6,444 bases of DNA from JBOHHR01 sp050740975 (GCA_050740975.1 JBOIEE010000010.1:1-6444), one strand, 5' to 3'. Numbered from the stretch's first letter, positions 1 through 5,923 are shown. A program made the numbers and translations. The notes: generated from the letters alone by a model not told the origin.

Positions 1-239
1 TCGTGGCCGAACAGCTCGCTTTCGAGCAGCTGTTCCGGCAGCGCCGACGCCGTGATGTTGATGAACGGTTTTGCCGCCCGCTCGCTGTGGTAGTGGATGG
101 CTTTCGCAGCCAGGTCTTTTCCAGTACCCGTCTCGCCGGTGAGGAGGACGGTGGACGCCGGACTCGCCGCCACGCGGCTGAGCAGCGCCTTCACCTGCAC
201 CATCGCGGGCGACCCGCCGATGATCGCGGCAAAGGTCAT
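1..239 (-). pseudogene. Sigma-54-dependent AAA+ activator, N-terminal half of the ATPase domain (partial, inverted piece)
   Basis: On the minus strand this reads as the start of a bacterial enhancer-binding-protein ATPase domain: a FAAIIGGSPAMVQV entry segment, then the Walker A motif GETGTGKD (positions 137 to 114), then AIHYHSERAAKPFINITAS and ELFGH, leaving the window at base 1. The reading frame is open from an ATG at 239, but stop codons lie directly upstream in that frame. The usual N-terminal sensory domain (GAF, PAS or receiver) is therefore absent, and the ATG is probably fortuitous. The domain would hydrolyse ATP to remodel sigma-54 RNA polymerase. Its continuation is not on this strand; a close relative of the next part of the same domain lies head to head on the plus strand from about 226. 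Identification of the family is secure from the motifs. Whether this is a broken gene or one side of an assembly joint cannot be decided here. Confidence 0.75.
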
Positions 240-335
240 TCACTACAACAGCGAGCGGGCCGCCCGGCCGTTCGTCAACATCACCGCGTCGGCGCTGCCG
301 GAGCAGCTGCTCGAAAGCGAGCTGTTCGGCCACGA
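1..335. repeat. Imperfect inverted repeat: arms 1-95 and 241-335
   Basis: The reverse complement of 1-95 aligns without gaps to 241-335 with 9 mismatches by my count (86 of 95 identical). Weaker homology continues for about 15 bases towards the centre (96-110 against 226-240) and then stops. Both arms encode the same stretch of a sigma-54 activator, and most mismatches are silent or conservative. The arms are therefore diverged homologous genes, not a copied palindrome. The roughly 145 bases between them belong to the minus-strand gene piece. Confidence 0.9.
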
Positions 336-1050
336 GCGCGGCGCCTTTACCGGCGCCACCATCCAGCGCCGCGGCCGCTTCGAGCTGGCCGACGGCGGCA
401 CCATTTTCCTGGATGAAGTCGGCGAGCTGTCGGCCCAGGCGCAAGCCAAACTACTGCGCGTGTTGCAGGAGCGGGCGTTCGAGCGCGTCGGCGGCAGCCA
501 GACGATCACGGTCAACGTGCGCATCATCGCCGCCACCAACGGCGATCTCGCACAGATGGTCAAAGTCGGGACTTTCCGCGCCGATCTGTTCTATCGTCTG
601 AACGTATTCCCACTGGCCATGCCGCCGCTGCGTGAGCGCCGCTCCGATATCCCGCTGTTGGCCCGGCATTTCCTCGCCATGTACGCACACAAATTTGGCA
701 AGCCTCTGGAAGGCATCGCTCCCATCAGCATGGAGCGGCTCACCCGCTACAACTGGCCGGGCAATGTGCGCGAGCTGCAAAACGTGATCGAGCGCATGGC
801 CATCCTCGCCTCCGGCACTACGCTTGAAATCCATGAGGCCCTGCTGACGCCGACTACGCTGGACGCCGCCGCGGCCCCCGCCGGCTCGCTGGAGGACGTG
901 GCGCGCCAGCATATCGAGCGCGTGCTCAACGACTGCAAGGGCATCATCGAGGGCAAACGCGGTGCGGCGGCGATCCTGGGGCTCAAGCCCAGCACGCTGC
1001 GTTACCGGATGAAACTGCTGGGCCTCGGCAAGGTGGCAAGGGCGGCTTGA
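226..1050 (+). pseudogene. Sigma-54-dependent transcriptional activator, C-terminal part (5'-truncated, Walker A missing)
   Basis: This encodes most of an AAA+ enhancer-binding protein that would contact sigma-54 RNA polymerase and open promoters. In order it shows the segment AAKVIHYNSERAARPF, the sigma-54-contacting GAFTGA loop (340-357), Walker B GGTIFLDE (394-417), a RIIAATN sensor segment, the arginine-finger region FRADLFYRLN (574-603), WPGNVREL (754-777) and a C-terminal Fis-type helix-turn-helix (about 955-1030, GAAAILGLKPSTLRYRMK). The stop is TGA at 1048-1050. The open frame extends upstream to an ATG at 97, but everything before about 226 is the complement of another activator piece and has no family resemblance in this frame. 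An ATG at 220 is in frame but would give a protein without Walker A or a sensory domain, so the product should not be a working ATPase. The regulated promoters cannot be inferred from this window. Confidence 0.8.
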
Positions 1051-1069
1051 TGATGGGGAATAAGGATTT

Positions 1070-1196
1070 CTCTACGGCTGAGCGGAGAAGCTCGTCGGCC
1101 TGATATTCAGCGAAGGTCTTACCGTGAGATGAAGCGAGCGACGCGCTCGGCAGCCTGCCGCGCGTCCCACAGCAGCTTGCGGGCGTCAGCGTGCAT
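1070..1196 (-). pseudogene. hepT: HepT (HEPN/DUF86 RNase toxin) remnant, frameshifted and truncated
   Basis: The minus strand starts at ATG 1196-1194 and reads MHADARKLLWDARQAAERVARF, the typical opening of HepT-family HEPN proteins. It then hits TAA at 1121-1119. Shifting frame at about 1124 restores the family sequence GKTFAEYQADELLRSAVE, so a small indel has broken the gene. Family resemblance ends near 1070, about 20 bases from the stop of the sigma-54 activator. The second half of the domain, which carries the RX4-6H RNase motif in this family, is missing. Intact HepT is about 110-140 residues and is an RNA-targeting toxin neutralised by the MntA nucleotidyltransferase. Its start overlaps the end of the mntA remnant by 11 bases, the usual tight coupling of this module. 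No functional toxin can be made from this copy. Confidence 0.72.
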
Positions 1197-1406
1197 AGAC
1201 CACCTTGCGCTCGGCGTAGACGCGGTCGCGGAAGTAGGGGATTTCGGGGTTGCCTTCGGTCACGAGGTCAACCGGGACGAGCGATTCCAGGCTTTCCTTC
1301 AGCGCGAAGTAGGCATCAGCATACTTGGCCGGCGGAAGTGTATCGAACTCGACAAGGAAATCGAGATCGCTACTTCGTCGCGGTGCTGCTCAATCACGTA
1401 CGTCAT
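1186..1406 (-). pseudogene. mntA: MntA-type nucleotidyltransferase antitoxin remnant with an internal deletion
   Basis: From ATG 1406-1404 the minus strand reads MTYVIEQHRDEVA, a characteristic N-terminus of HepT-associated minimal nucleotidyltransferases. In a different frame from about 1374 it continues SDLDFLVEF, then PPAKYADAYFALKESLES, VPVDLVTE, and PYFRDRVYAERKVVYAR, ending with TGA at 1188-1186. The two parts are joined between about 1365 and 1385. The segment normally between them, which contains the GSxARG nucleotide-binding motif, is missing, and the frame is broken. The acidic catalytic motif (DLD) survives. Intact relatives AMPylate a tyrosine of HepT to silence it; this copy cannot. 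I infer a deletion of very roughly 25 codons from memory of the family layout. Confidence 0.75.
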
Positions 1407-1483
1407 GGTGAGATCGTCCAGCCGTAGAACCGGAGGAATGCTTTCTCTGTGCATCATCGTGTACTAGACAGTTTAACCTCAAC

Positions 1484-1528
1484 CTCGTCTGCAAAGGAGA
1501 ATGCGATGCGGAAGCGTTTGGCACTCAT
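1484..1528 (-). pseudogene. Possible N-terminal stub of a TIR-domain protein
   Basis: ATG at 1528-1526 on the minus strand reads MSAKRFRIAFSFADE. The RFRIA-SFA-E pattern matches the first beta strand and loop of bacterial TIR-like proteins (RFRIALSFAGE-type starts). After about 15 codons the resemblance ends, and a stop follows 10 codons later. The match is short and based on memory, so it is tentative. If it is right, a third broken defence-type gene lies on the same strand, directly upstream of the mntA/hepT remains. Confidence 0.33.
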
Positions 1529-1554
1529 AGTTTCGGTCCCGATAGATTGTCATC

Positions 1555-1575
1555 AGTATACGAGTATACGCGTAT
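1555..1575. repeat. Tandem AGTATACG repeat with a 10-bp palindrome
   Basis: AGTATACG occurs twice back to back (1555-1562 and 1563-1570). The second copy runs into the perfect palindrome ATACGCGTAT (1566-1575). It lies 27 bases upstream of the ATG of the possible minus-strand TIR stub, where an operator or promoter would sit. A binding role is inference only. Confidence 0.45.
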
Positions 1576-1576
1576 G

Positions 1577-1640
1577 ACCGGGGCTTCGAGAGACCGTCAA
1601 ATCAGTAACGGGTTGGCGCATAAGTTAACCCGAAGCCGGT
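1577..1640. repeat. Nested inverted repeats (possible hairpin)
   Basis: Inner arms CGGGTT (1609-1614) and AACCCG (1627-1632) are perfect complements around a 12-base loop. Outer arms ACCGGGGCTTCG (1577-1588) and CGAAGCCGGT (1631-1640) also pair if two extra Gs bulge out. The two pairings overlap by two bases at 1631-1632, so they would compete. There is no T-run immediately after the stem, so this is not a clear intrinsic terminator. It does not fit an integron attC core that I can recognise. Confidence 0.35.
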
Positions 1641-1943
1641 TTTCTCACCGAGCGAGCAAACCAGCGTTGCCGAACTACTGCTGAAACGGATCGTGGAGGA
1701 AGTGCTGAAGGCAACGGCGGCTGAGCCGCGCAGGGCTGCGTGGCTCAAGAGGCTCGTTTCGCCTAGCCAACCCACAATCCGCCGCGGCTACCGCAATAAT
1801 TGGTGGTGTATCTTTCGGGACGGCCCGTCCTTAGCGTCTCGTGATCCAAGATAAGCTATTGGTTTTTAGGGCACAACTCGTCCTAGCCCGGCCTGGCATC
1901 TGCCTTGCGATAGCCTAAGCGTCGAGGCCGCAAAGGCACATCG

Positions 1944-1971
1944 GTAACCGTACCAACGGATCTTTATAACG
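1944..1971 (+). promoter_or_regulatory. Candidate promoter for the bufferin operon
   Basis: GTAACC at 1944-1949 resembles the -35 element of ECF sigma factors that control related operons (the Caulobacter SigF consensus, as I recall it, is GTAACC, 16 bases, CGAA). The expected -10 at that spacing is not matched. TATAAC at 1965-1970 would suit a sigma-70 -10, with a poor -35 at the right distance. The position, about 30-55 bases upstream of the start codon, is right for a promoter. The class is undecided. Confidence 0.3.
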
Positions 1972-1998
1972 CAATCAGTCCATCGAAGGAGATGCAAA

Positions 1999-2265
1999 AT
2001 GAAAAATACCACCGCTGTTCTTAACACCGCTCTGGCCGCCGTTGTGGCGCTAGGCTCGGTTGGGCTAAGCAACCCTGCGATCGCCCAAGCGAAACAAGGC
2101 GAGAAGTGTTATGGCGTGGCCAAGGCTGGCAAAAATGACTGCCAGACCGCGACCAGCGCCTGTGCCGGTTCCGCCAAGCAAGATGCCGAGGCTACGGCGT
2201 TCATCTACGTGCCTAAAGGCACCTGCGAGAAGATCGCCGGGGGTAGCCTTACACCACAGCAATAG
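1999..2265 (+). CDS. bufA: Bufferin-type RiPP precursor peptide (DUF2282 family)
   Basis: An 88-residue secreted peptide. The N-terminus is a Sec-type signal (MKNTTAVLNTALAAVV core, likely cut after AIA or AQA, residues 27-31), so the mature product is about 57-60 residues and periplasmic or secreted. The mature part has exactly four cysteines, C37, C48, C55 and C76. The first two lie in EKCYGVAKAGKNDC, the signature of the DUF2282 family, and the last is in KGTCEKI. In characterised bufferins, an MNIO enzyme converts some cysteines to thiooxazoles and the product binds copper, protecting the cell. That chemistry is known for relatives and inferred here from family and operon. The ribosome-binding site GAAGGAG (1985-1991) is well placed. 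The gene is first in the operon, four bases before bufB. Naming the family is secure; copper as the metal is likely, not proven. Confidence 0.9.
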   Translation: MKNTTAVLNTALAAVVALGSVGLSNPAIAQAKQGEKCYGVAKAGKNDCQTATSACAGSAKQDAEATAFIYVPKGTCEKIAGGSLTPQQ

Positions 2266-2269
2266 TTCC

Positions 2270-3151
2270 ATGAACGGATCTGCTTACCCCAGTCGTAACC
2301 CGATCCCGGCCCGCGCCGGGATCGGCCTGCGCCACCCACACTACGAAGCGGTTCTTGAGAGGCTGCCAGAAGTTGGCTGGTTCGAAGTGCACAGCGAGAA
2401 CTACTTCGGGGAGGGCGGTCCGCCGCATCATTACCTGGAGCAGGTCCGCAACCGCTATCCCTTGAGCCTGCACGGCGTCGGCTTGTCGCTTGGCTCAACG
2501 GATGAGATCAACGTTCGTCATCTGGAGAAGCTTAAGGCCTTGATCGTGCGTTTTGACCCGGGGCTCATCTCGGAGCATCTCTGTTGGAGCTCGGTGGGTG
2601 GGCGCTATCTCAACGATCTCTTGCCGCTCCCTTATACCGAGGAAGCGCTTGCCTATGTTGTGGCCCGTATTAGCTGGGTGCAGGACTATTTGGGCCGCCA
2701 GATCTTGATTGAGAACCTCTCGAGTTACCTCGAGTATGCAGAGTCCACGATGCCGGAGTGGGAGTTTCTGGTTGAAGTCGCGTGGCGCTCCGGCTGCGGG
2801 ATCCTTCTCGATGTCAACAATATTTACGTGAGCGCCAAGAACCATGGTTTTGACGCCTATGCCTACCTCGCCCGCATTCCTGGAGAGCTGGTGCACGAGA
2901 TCCATCTCGCGGGCTTTAGCGTGAACCGCTTCGTCTCCCATGGGAATGGCTCTGGCGCGATCCTGATCGACACCCACAGCAAACCGGTGGCGGAGGAAGT
3001 CTGGAGGCTCTATGGATGGACAGTCGATCGCATCGGGAGGAAACCCACGCTCATCGAATGGGACAGCGAGTTGCCGCAGTTAGACGTGCTGCTGAATGAG
3101 GCCTACCGCGCCGAGCGCATTCTGGAGGAGAACCATGCCCTCGCTGCGTAA
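2270..3151 (+). CDS. bufB: MNIO family (DUF692) multinuclear iron enzyme for bufferin maturation
   Basis: A 293-residue TIM-barrel-type enzyme of the DUF692/MNIO family, expected in the cytoplasm. With iron and oxygen, relatives rearrange cysteines of a precursor peptide into heterocycles. The hallmark metal and active-site segments are all present: HSENYF (41-46), LHGVGLSLG (67-75), SEHLCW (101-106), ENLSSY (148-153), LDVNNIYV (180-187), EIHLAG (210-215), DTH (234-236) and EWDSELP (263-269). The open frame extends back to 2111 inside bufA, but family similarity begins at PIPARAGIGLRHPHY, so ATG 2270 is preferred; it gives the usual family length. The start lies four bases after the bufA stop with no strong Shine-Dalgarno, which suggests translational coupling. 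The 3' end overlaps bufC by 17 bases. The substrate is inferred to be the peptide encoded immediately upstream. Confidence 0.92.
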   Translation: MNGSAYPSRNPIPARAGIGLRHPHYEAVLERLPEVGWFEVHSENYFGEGGPPHHYLEQVRNRYPLSLHGVGLSLGSTDEINVRHLEKLKALIVRFDPGLISEHLCWSSVGGRYLNDLLPLPYTEEALAYVVARISWVQDYLGRQILIENLSSYLEYAESTMPEWEFLVEVAWRSGCGILLDVNNIYVSAKNHGFDAYAYLARIPGELVHEIHLAGFSVNRFVSHGNGSGAILIDTHSKPVAEEVWRLYGWTVDRIGRKPTLIEWDSELPQLDVLLNEAYRAERILEENHALAA

Positions 3152-3908
3152 GCTGCAAGAGCGCTTTGCCGAAGCGGTGTTGGATCCTCGCAGCACGGGA
3201 GCCGAGCTTAACGTTCGCGCCAATGGTTTGGACGGGGCAAGTCGGTTAGGTATCTACCGCAACAACATCGTGAACAGTTTCACCGAGGCCTTGCGCGCGT
3301 GTTATCCGGTCGTCGACCGCTTGGTGGGCGACCGGTTTTTCAATTATGCAGCGCAAGCATACCTGCGCGCCTATCCATCGCGCTCGGGCGATCTCAGGGA
3401 ATACGGCAGCCACTTCGCCCCGTTTCTCGAGGGATTTGCGCCCGCAAAGGGGTTGGCTTACCTACCCGATGTAGCGCGCTTGGAGTGGGCGCGGCAGCTC
3501 GTCTACCACGCCCCGGAGGCAAAGCCTCTGGAGCCTGCGGCACTTGGTGTCATCGCGCCGGAACGCAATGCGCAACTCCGCTTCCTGCTCAATCCCGCCG
3601 CCCAATTGCTCGCTTCCCCGTACCCGCTGCTAAAGATCTGGGAAGTGAACCAAGTTCATTGTGAAGCCGATGAGCGCGTTGACCTCGCCATGGGCGGGGT
3701 GAGGCTGCTCATCATCCGCCGCAGCCTCAGCATCGAGATGCAAGCCTTGGGTTCTGGCGAATACGTCTTGCTGTGTGAGCTAGCCGGGGGCAAGACGCTT
3801 GGTGAGGCCTATGAGCAGGCCGCCGAGTTCGAGCCTGTATTTGATCTCGCCGAGGCGCTCAAGCGCCATGTGCTTCGCCAAAGCTTGATCGGATTTTACC
3901 TACAGTAA
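3135..3908 (+). CDS. bufC: DUF2063 partner protein of the MNIO enzyme
   Basis: A 257-residue protein. The N-terminal DUF2063 domain occupies about residues 5-95, with RLGIYRNNI (37-45), FTEALRACYPVVDRLVGDRFF (49-69) and a DLREYGSHFAPFL segment, all typical of the family. The C-terminal part, about 110-257, is less conserved and contains AQLLASPYPLLKIWEVNQ. In bufferin-type and related MNIO systems this protein binds the enzyme and is needed to present or recognise the precursor. ATG 3135 is chosen over the earlier in-frame start at 3096 because it has a strong GGAGGAG site (3124-3130) and because family similarity starts there. It overlaps the bufB end by 17 bases, a sign of coupled translation. 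There is no signal peptide, so it is cytoplasmic with bufB. Confidence 0.9.
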   Translation: MPSLRKLQERFAEAVLDPRSTGAELNVRANGLDGASRLGIYRNNIVNSFTEALRACYPVVDRLVGDRFFNYAAQAYLRAYPSRSGDLREYGSHFAPFLEGFAPAKGLAYLPDVARLEWARQLVYHAPEAKPLEPAALGVIAPERNAQLRFLLNPAAQLLASPYPLLKIWEVNQVHCEADERVDLAMGGVRLLIIRRSLSIEMQALGSGEYVLLCELAGGKTLGEAYEQAAEFEPVFDLAEALKRHVLRQSLIGFYLQ

Positions 3909-3934
3909 CTTTTTCTATATTGGAGGAGAACATC

Positions 3935-4405
3935 ATGAGCACAATCACACATACCTTGTATCGTGAAGCCCGACTGTCTGTCGTCCGCAAGCTGGTCGCG
4001 GCATTGAATTGGACAGCGCCCATCGCAGATCTCGCCGTGCGCCTGTGGGTCGCGAAGGCGTTCTTTCAGTCGGGTCTGGTAAAGATTCAATCGTGGGAGA
4101 GCACCGTGGCGCTCTTTAGCTATGAATACTCCGTGCCTTTTCTATCGCCGGAGCTTGCCGCCTATCTCGGCAGCTTCGTAGAACTCGTATTTCCAGTGCT
4201 GCTCGCCCTCGGATTGGCGGGACGCTTGAGCGCAGGCGTGCTCTTCGTCTTCAACATCATGGCCGTGATCTCCTATCCGGCGCTTAACGCTGCGGGTGTA
4301 GAGCAGCATCAGGTCTGGGGGATCCTGCTATTGGTCTCGTTGCTCCATGGCCCGGGCAAGCTTTCGCTCGACTATTTGATCGGCCGGAAGTTTTTCCGTG
4401 GCTAG
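3935..4405 (+). CDS. DoxX family membrane protein of the bufferin operon
   Basis: A 156-residue inner-membrane protein with about four hydrophobic helices (roughly residues 30-50, 73-95, 98-117 and 127-145). It also has the DoxX-type segment AKAFFQSGLVKIQSWEST near the first helix. The TTG at 3920 is in frame, but ATG 3935 follows GGAGGAG (3922-3928) at good spacing and is preferred. It sits 26 bases after bufC on the same strand. DoxX proteins are the usual fourth member of bufferin operons (called BufD there). Their biochemical role is not settled; a redox or membrane-quinone role for the peptide pathway is often suggested. Family call is firm, function uncertain. Confidence 0.88.
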   Translation: MSTITHTLYREARLSVVRKLVAALNWTAPIADLAVRLWVAKAFFQSGLVKIQSWESTVALFSYEYSVPFLSPELAAYLGSFVELVFPVLLALGLAGRLSAGVLFVFNIMAVISYPALNAAGVEQHQVWGILLLVSLLHGPGKLSLDYLIGRKFFRG

Positions 4406-4438
4406 AGGGATGGCTTGCGATTTCGAGGATAGGTTGAG

Positions 4439-4949
4439 ATGAACATGAGAGTCCGCCTTCTGCCGCTCATGGCTCCCGAAGCCGGGGCGAACACGATGTG
4501 CGGACGAGCTACGCGAGCTGGTATTAGCGGAGTGCTATTGGCCCTGGCCATCCCGCTCGCGGTTGTGGGGGAGAGTACGACCAACAAGGCCTCGGCTCCC
4601 TGCGCCGAGCGCTCGGCGCTTCCGCCCGGAGACGCACCCTGGTGGCCGAGCCGATATGGCGCAGATGATCAGATCGGGACGCTGAACGAGATCACCCCGG
4701 AGGTGGTGCGTGCGGCGACCGCCCTTGTGAAGACCGGCAGGGTCGTCGATCTGGGGCGGGTGCTTGATGAAGACACGCCCAAGTTTTCCGGCCGTTACTG
4801 GCACCAAACGGTAGATGTCTCCCCGCATGTTACAAATTTGCGCCGTCGCGATGCAGTTGGCAAGGGCTGGGGAAAAAACCAAATCAACTGGATCACGGAG
4901 ATCCAGGCCGGCACCTTCCAGGTGGGGACGCAGCTTGATTCCATCGGCC
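4439..4949 (+). pseudogene. Cyclase-family (PF04199-like) hydrolase, 3'-truncated
   Basis: The first 170 codons resemble secreted 'cyclase family' metal-dependent hydrolases (kynurenine formamidase-like fold). A signal-peptide-like stretch (GISGVLLALAIPLAVV, about residues 27-42) is followed by PWWPSRYGADDQIGTLNEIT, VVRAATALVKTGRVVDLG, DTPKFSGRYWHQTV and then GTFQVGTQLDSIG. In intact relatives this leads straight into the histidine/aspartate metal-site region and about 150 more residues. Here the family sequence stops at about 4949, and no stop codon intervenes before the SDR gene. The start could be ATG 4439, 4445 or 4496; the ribosome-binding site is weak for all. It lies 33 bases after the DoxX gene, perhaps co-transcribed. 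Without the catalytic half it is not expected to be an active hydrolase. The exact subfamily and substrate are unknown. Confidence 0.7.
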
Positions 4950-5017
4950 GATTCGAAGTTAACCCTTTATTTACCAATCTTCGTGCAAACGATCCAAATC
5001 AGACAGAGGAGACAGCT

Positions 5018-5878
5018 ATGGACATAATGACAACACATTCCCATCTACCCGAGGTGGTGATGCCGCGCTGCCAAACGCAGCATTGGCTGCGTGGACAGAC
5101 GGCCCTCGTGACCGGGGCGGGCACCGGGATTGGTAAGGAGATCGCTTTGGCACTCGCTGCCTATGGCGCCGATGTCGCCGTCAATTACGTCTCGGGCGAT
5201 GATACCGCGCGCCAGGTCACCGAAGCGATTTTAGAGACGGGCAACCGCGGCATCGCCATCAAGGCGGATGTCTCGAACGAAGAGCAGGTCCAGTCCATGT
5301 TCAAGCGCTTATTCGAGGAGTTCGGGACCATCGACATCCTGGTGAACAACGCGGGCCTGCAGCAGGATGCCTCGTTCGAAGAGCTGACGCTCGCGCAATG
5401 GAACAAGGTGATCGGCGTTAACCTCACCGGTCAGTTCTTATGCGCGCGGGCCGCGGTGCGGGAGTTCAAGCGCCGCGGGGTCCGACCAGAGGTCTCGTGC
5501 GCGGCCGGTAAAATCATCTGCATCAGCTCCGTGCACGACGTGATCCCCTGGGCCGGGCATGTGAACTACGCAGCCTCGAAGGGTGGGGTGATGCTGATGA
5601 TGAAAAGCATCGCCCAGGAGGTCGCGCCCTACCGCATACGCGTGAACAGCATCTGCCCGGGCGCCGTCCGCACCCCCATCAACATGCAGGCCTGGGCTAC
5701 GCCCGAGGCCTATGACGATCTGATGAGGCTCATCCCCTACAAGCGCATAGGCGAGCCGGTCGAGATCGGACGGGTAGCGGCCTGGTTGGCCTCAGACTAT
5801 GCCGACTATGTCACGGGGGCCAACCTATACGTCGATGGCGGTATGACGCTTTATCCCGGCTTTGAGACGGGCGGATAG
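5018..5878 (+). CDS. Short-chain dehydrogenase, glucose 1-dehydrogenase type
   Basis: A 286-residue classical SDR that oxidises a sugar or alcohol with NAD(P). It shows the cofactor motif TGAGTGIG (32-39), NNAG (110-113), the active-site Asn (N135), the catalytic Ser (S170/S171 in CISSVHD), Tyr184 and Lys188 in NYAASK, the PGAVRTPIN segment, and the C-terminal YVTGANLYVDGGMTLYPGF. Overall resemblance is to bacterial glucose 1-dehydrogenases; substrate choice is inferred. The open frame continues upstream into the truncated cyclase, but ATG 5018 is preceded by AGAGGAGACAG (5004-5014), and SDR similarity starts about 20 residues in (WLRGQTALVTG), so this is taken as the true start. The AT-richer leader just upstream (about 4955-5000) fits a native 5' region. 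An aquaporin-like gene follows 45 bases downstream. Confidence 0.88.
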   Translation: MDIMTTHSHLPEVVMPRCQTQHWLRGQTALVTGAGTGIGKEIALALAAYGADVAVNYVSGDDTARQVTEAILETGNRGIAIKADVSNEEQVQSMFKRLFEEFGTIDILVNNAGLQQDASFEELTLAQWNKVIGVNLTGQFLCARAAVREFKRRGVRPEVSCAAGKIICISSVHDVIPWAGHVNYAASKGGVMLMMKSIAQEVAPYRIRVNSICPGAVRTPINMQAWATPEAYDDLMRLIPYKRIGEPVEIGRVAAWLASDYADYVTGANLYVDGGMTLYPGFETGG

Positions 5879-5923
5879 CCGCCAGAGCAACGCCAGACAT
5901 GCTATGAATACAGGAGCGGAGCG

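Larger units (their letters stand above)
1529..1998. other. Gene-poor interval between decayed module and bufferin operon
   Basis: About 470 bases with no gene I can support. The plus strand is open from after TAA 1621-1623 to TAA at about 1854 (76 codons) but has no ATG. It reads AELLLKRIVEEVLKATAAEP and RGYRNNWWCIFRDG, which looks protein-like but which I do not recognise. It could be the tail of another truncated gene or chance in GC-rich DNA. The right-hand end should hold the promoter of the operon starting at 1999. Confidence 0.5.

Noticed and set aside
97..240. Plus-strand N-terminal extension of the activator from ATG 97
   Set aside because: This stretch is the complement of Walker A and neighbouring codons of the minus-strand activator; the plus-frame peptide has no family resemblance.
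1129..1467. Plus-strand open frame of 112 codons
   Set aside because: It is the complement of the hepT/mntA remains; the minus strand gives clear family motifs and this one gives none.
1601..1645. Integron attC site or intrinsic terminator at the CGGGTT/AACCCG hairpin
   Set aside because: The attC core pattern is not matched and no T-run follows the stem.
2111..2269. Longer N-terminus for the MNIO enzyme, overlapping the precursor gene
   Set aside because: The extension lies in another frame of the conserved precursor and has no DUF692 similarity; ATG 2270 gives the normal length.
2495..2977. Minus-strand open frame of 160 codons inside the MNIO gene
   Set aside because: It is the shadow of a strongly conserved plus-strand gene and shows no recognisable motif.
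3920..3934. TTG start for the DoxX protein
   Set aside because: The TTG overlaps the GGAGGAG ribosome-binding site that correctly serves ATG 3935.
4439..5878. Genuine bifunctional cyclase-SDR protein
   Set aside because: The cyclase part stops before its active site and the SDR has its own ribosome-binding site and start, so a deletion joint is the simpler reading.
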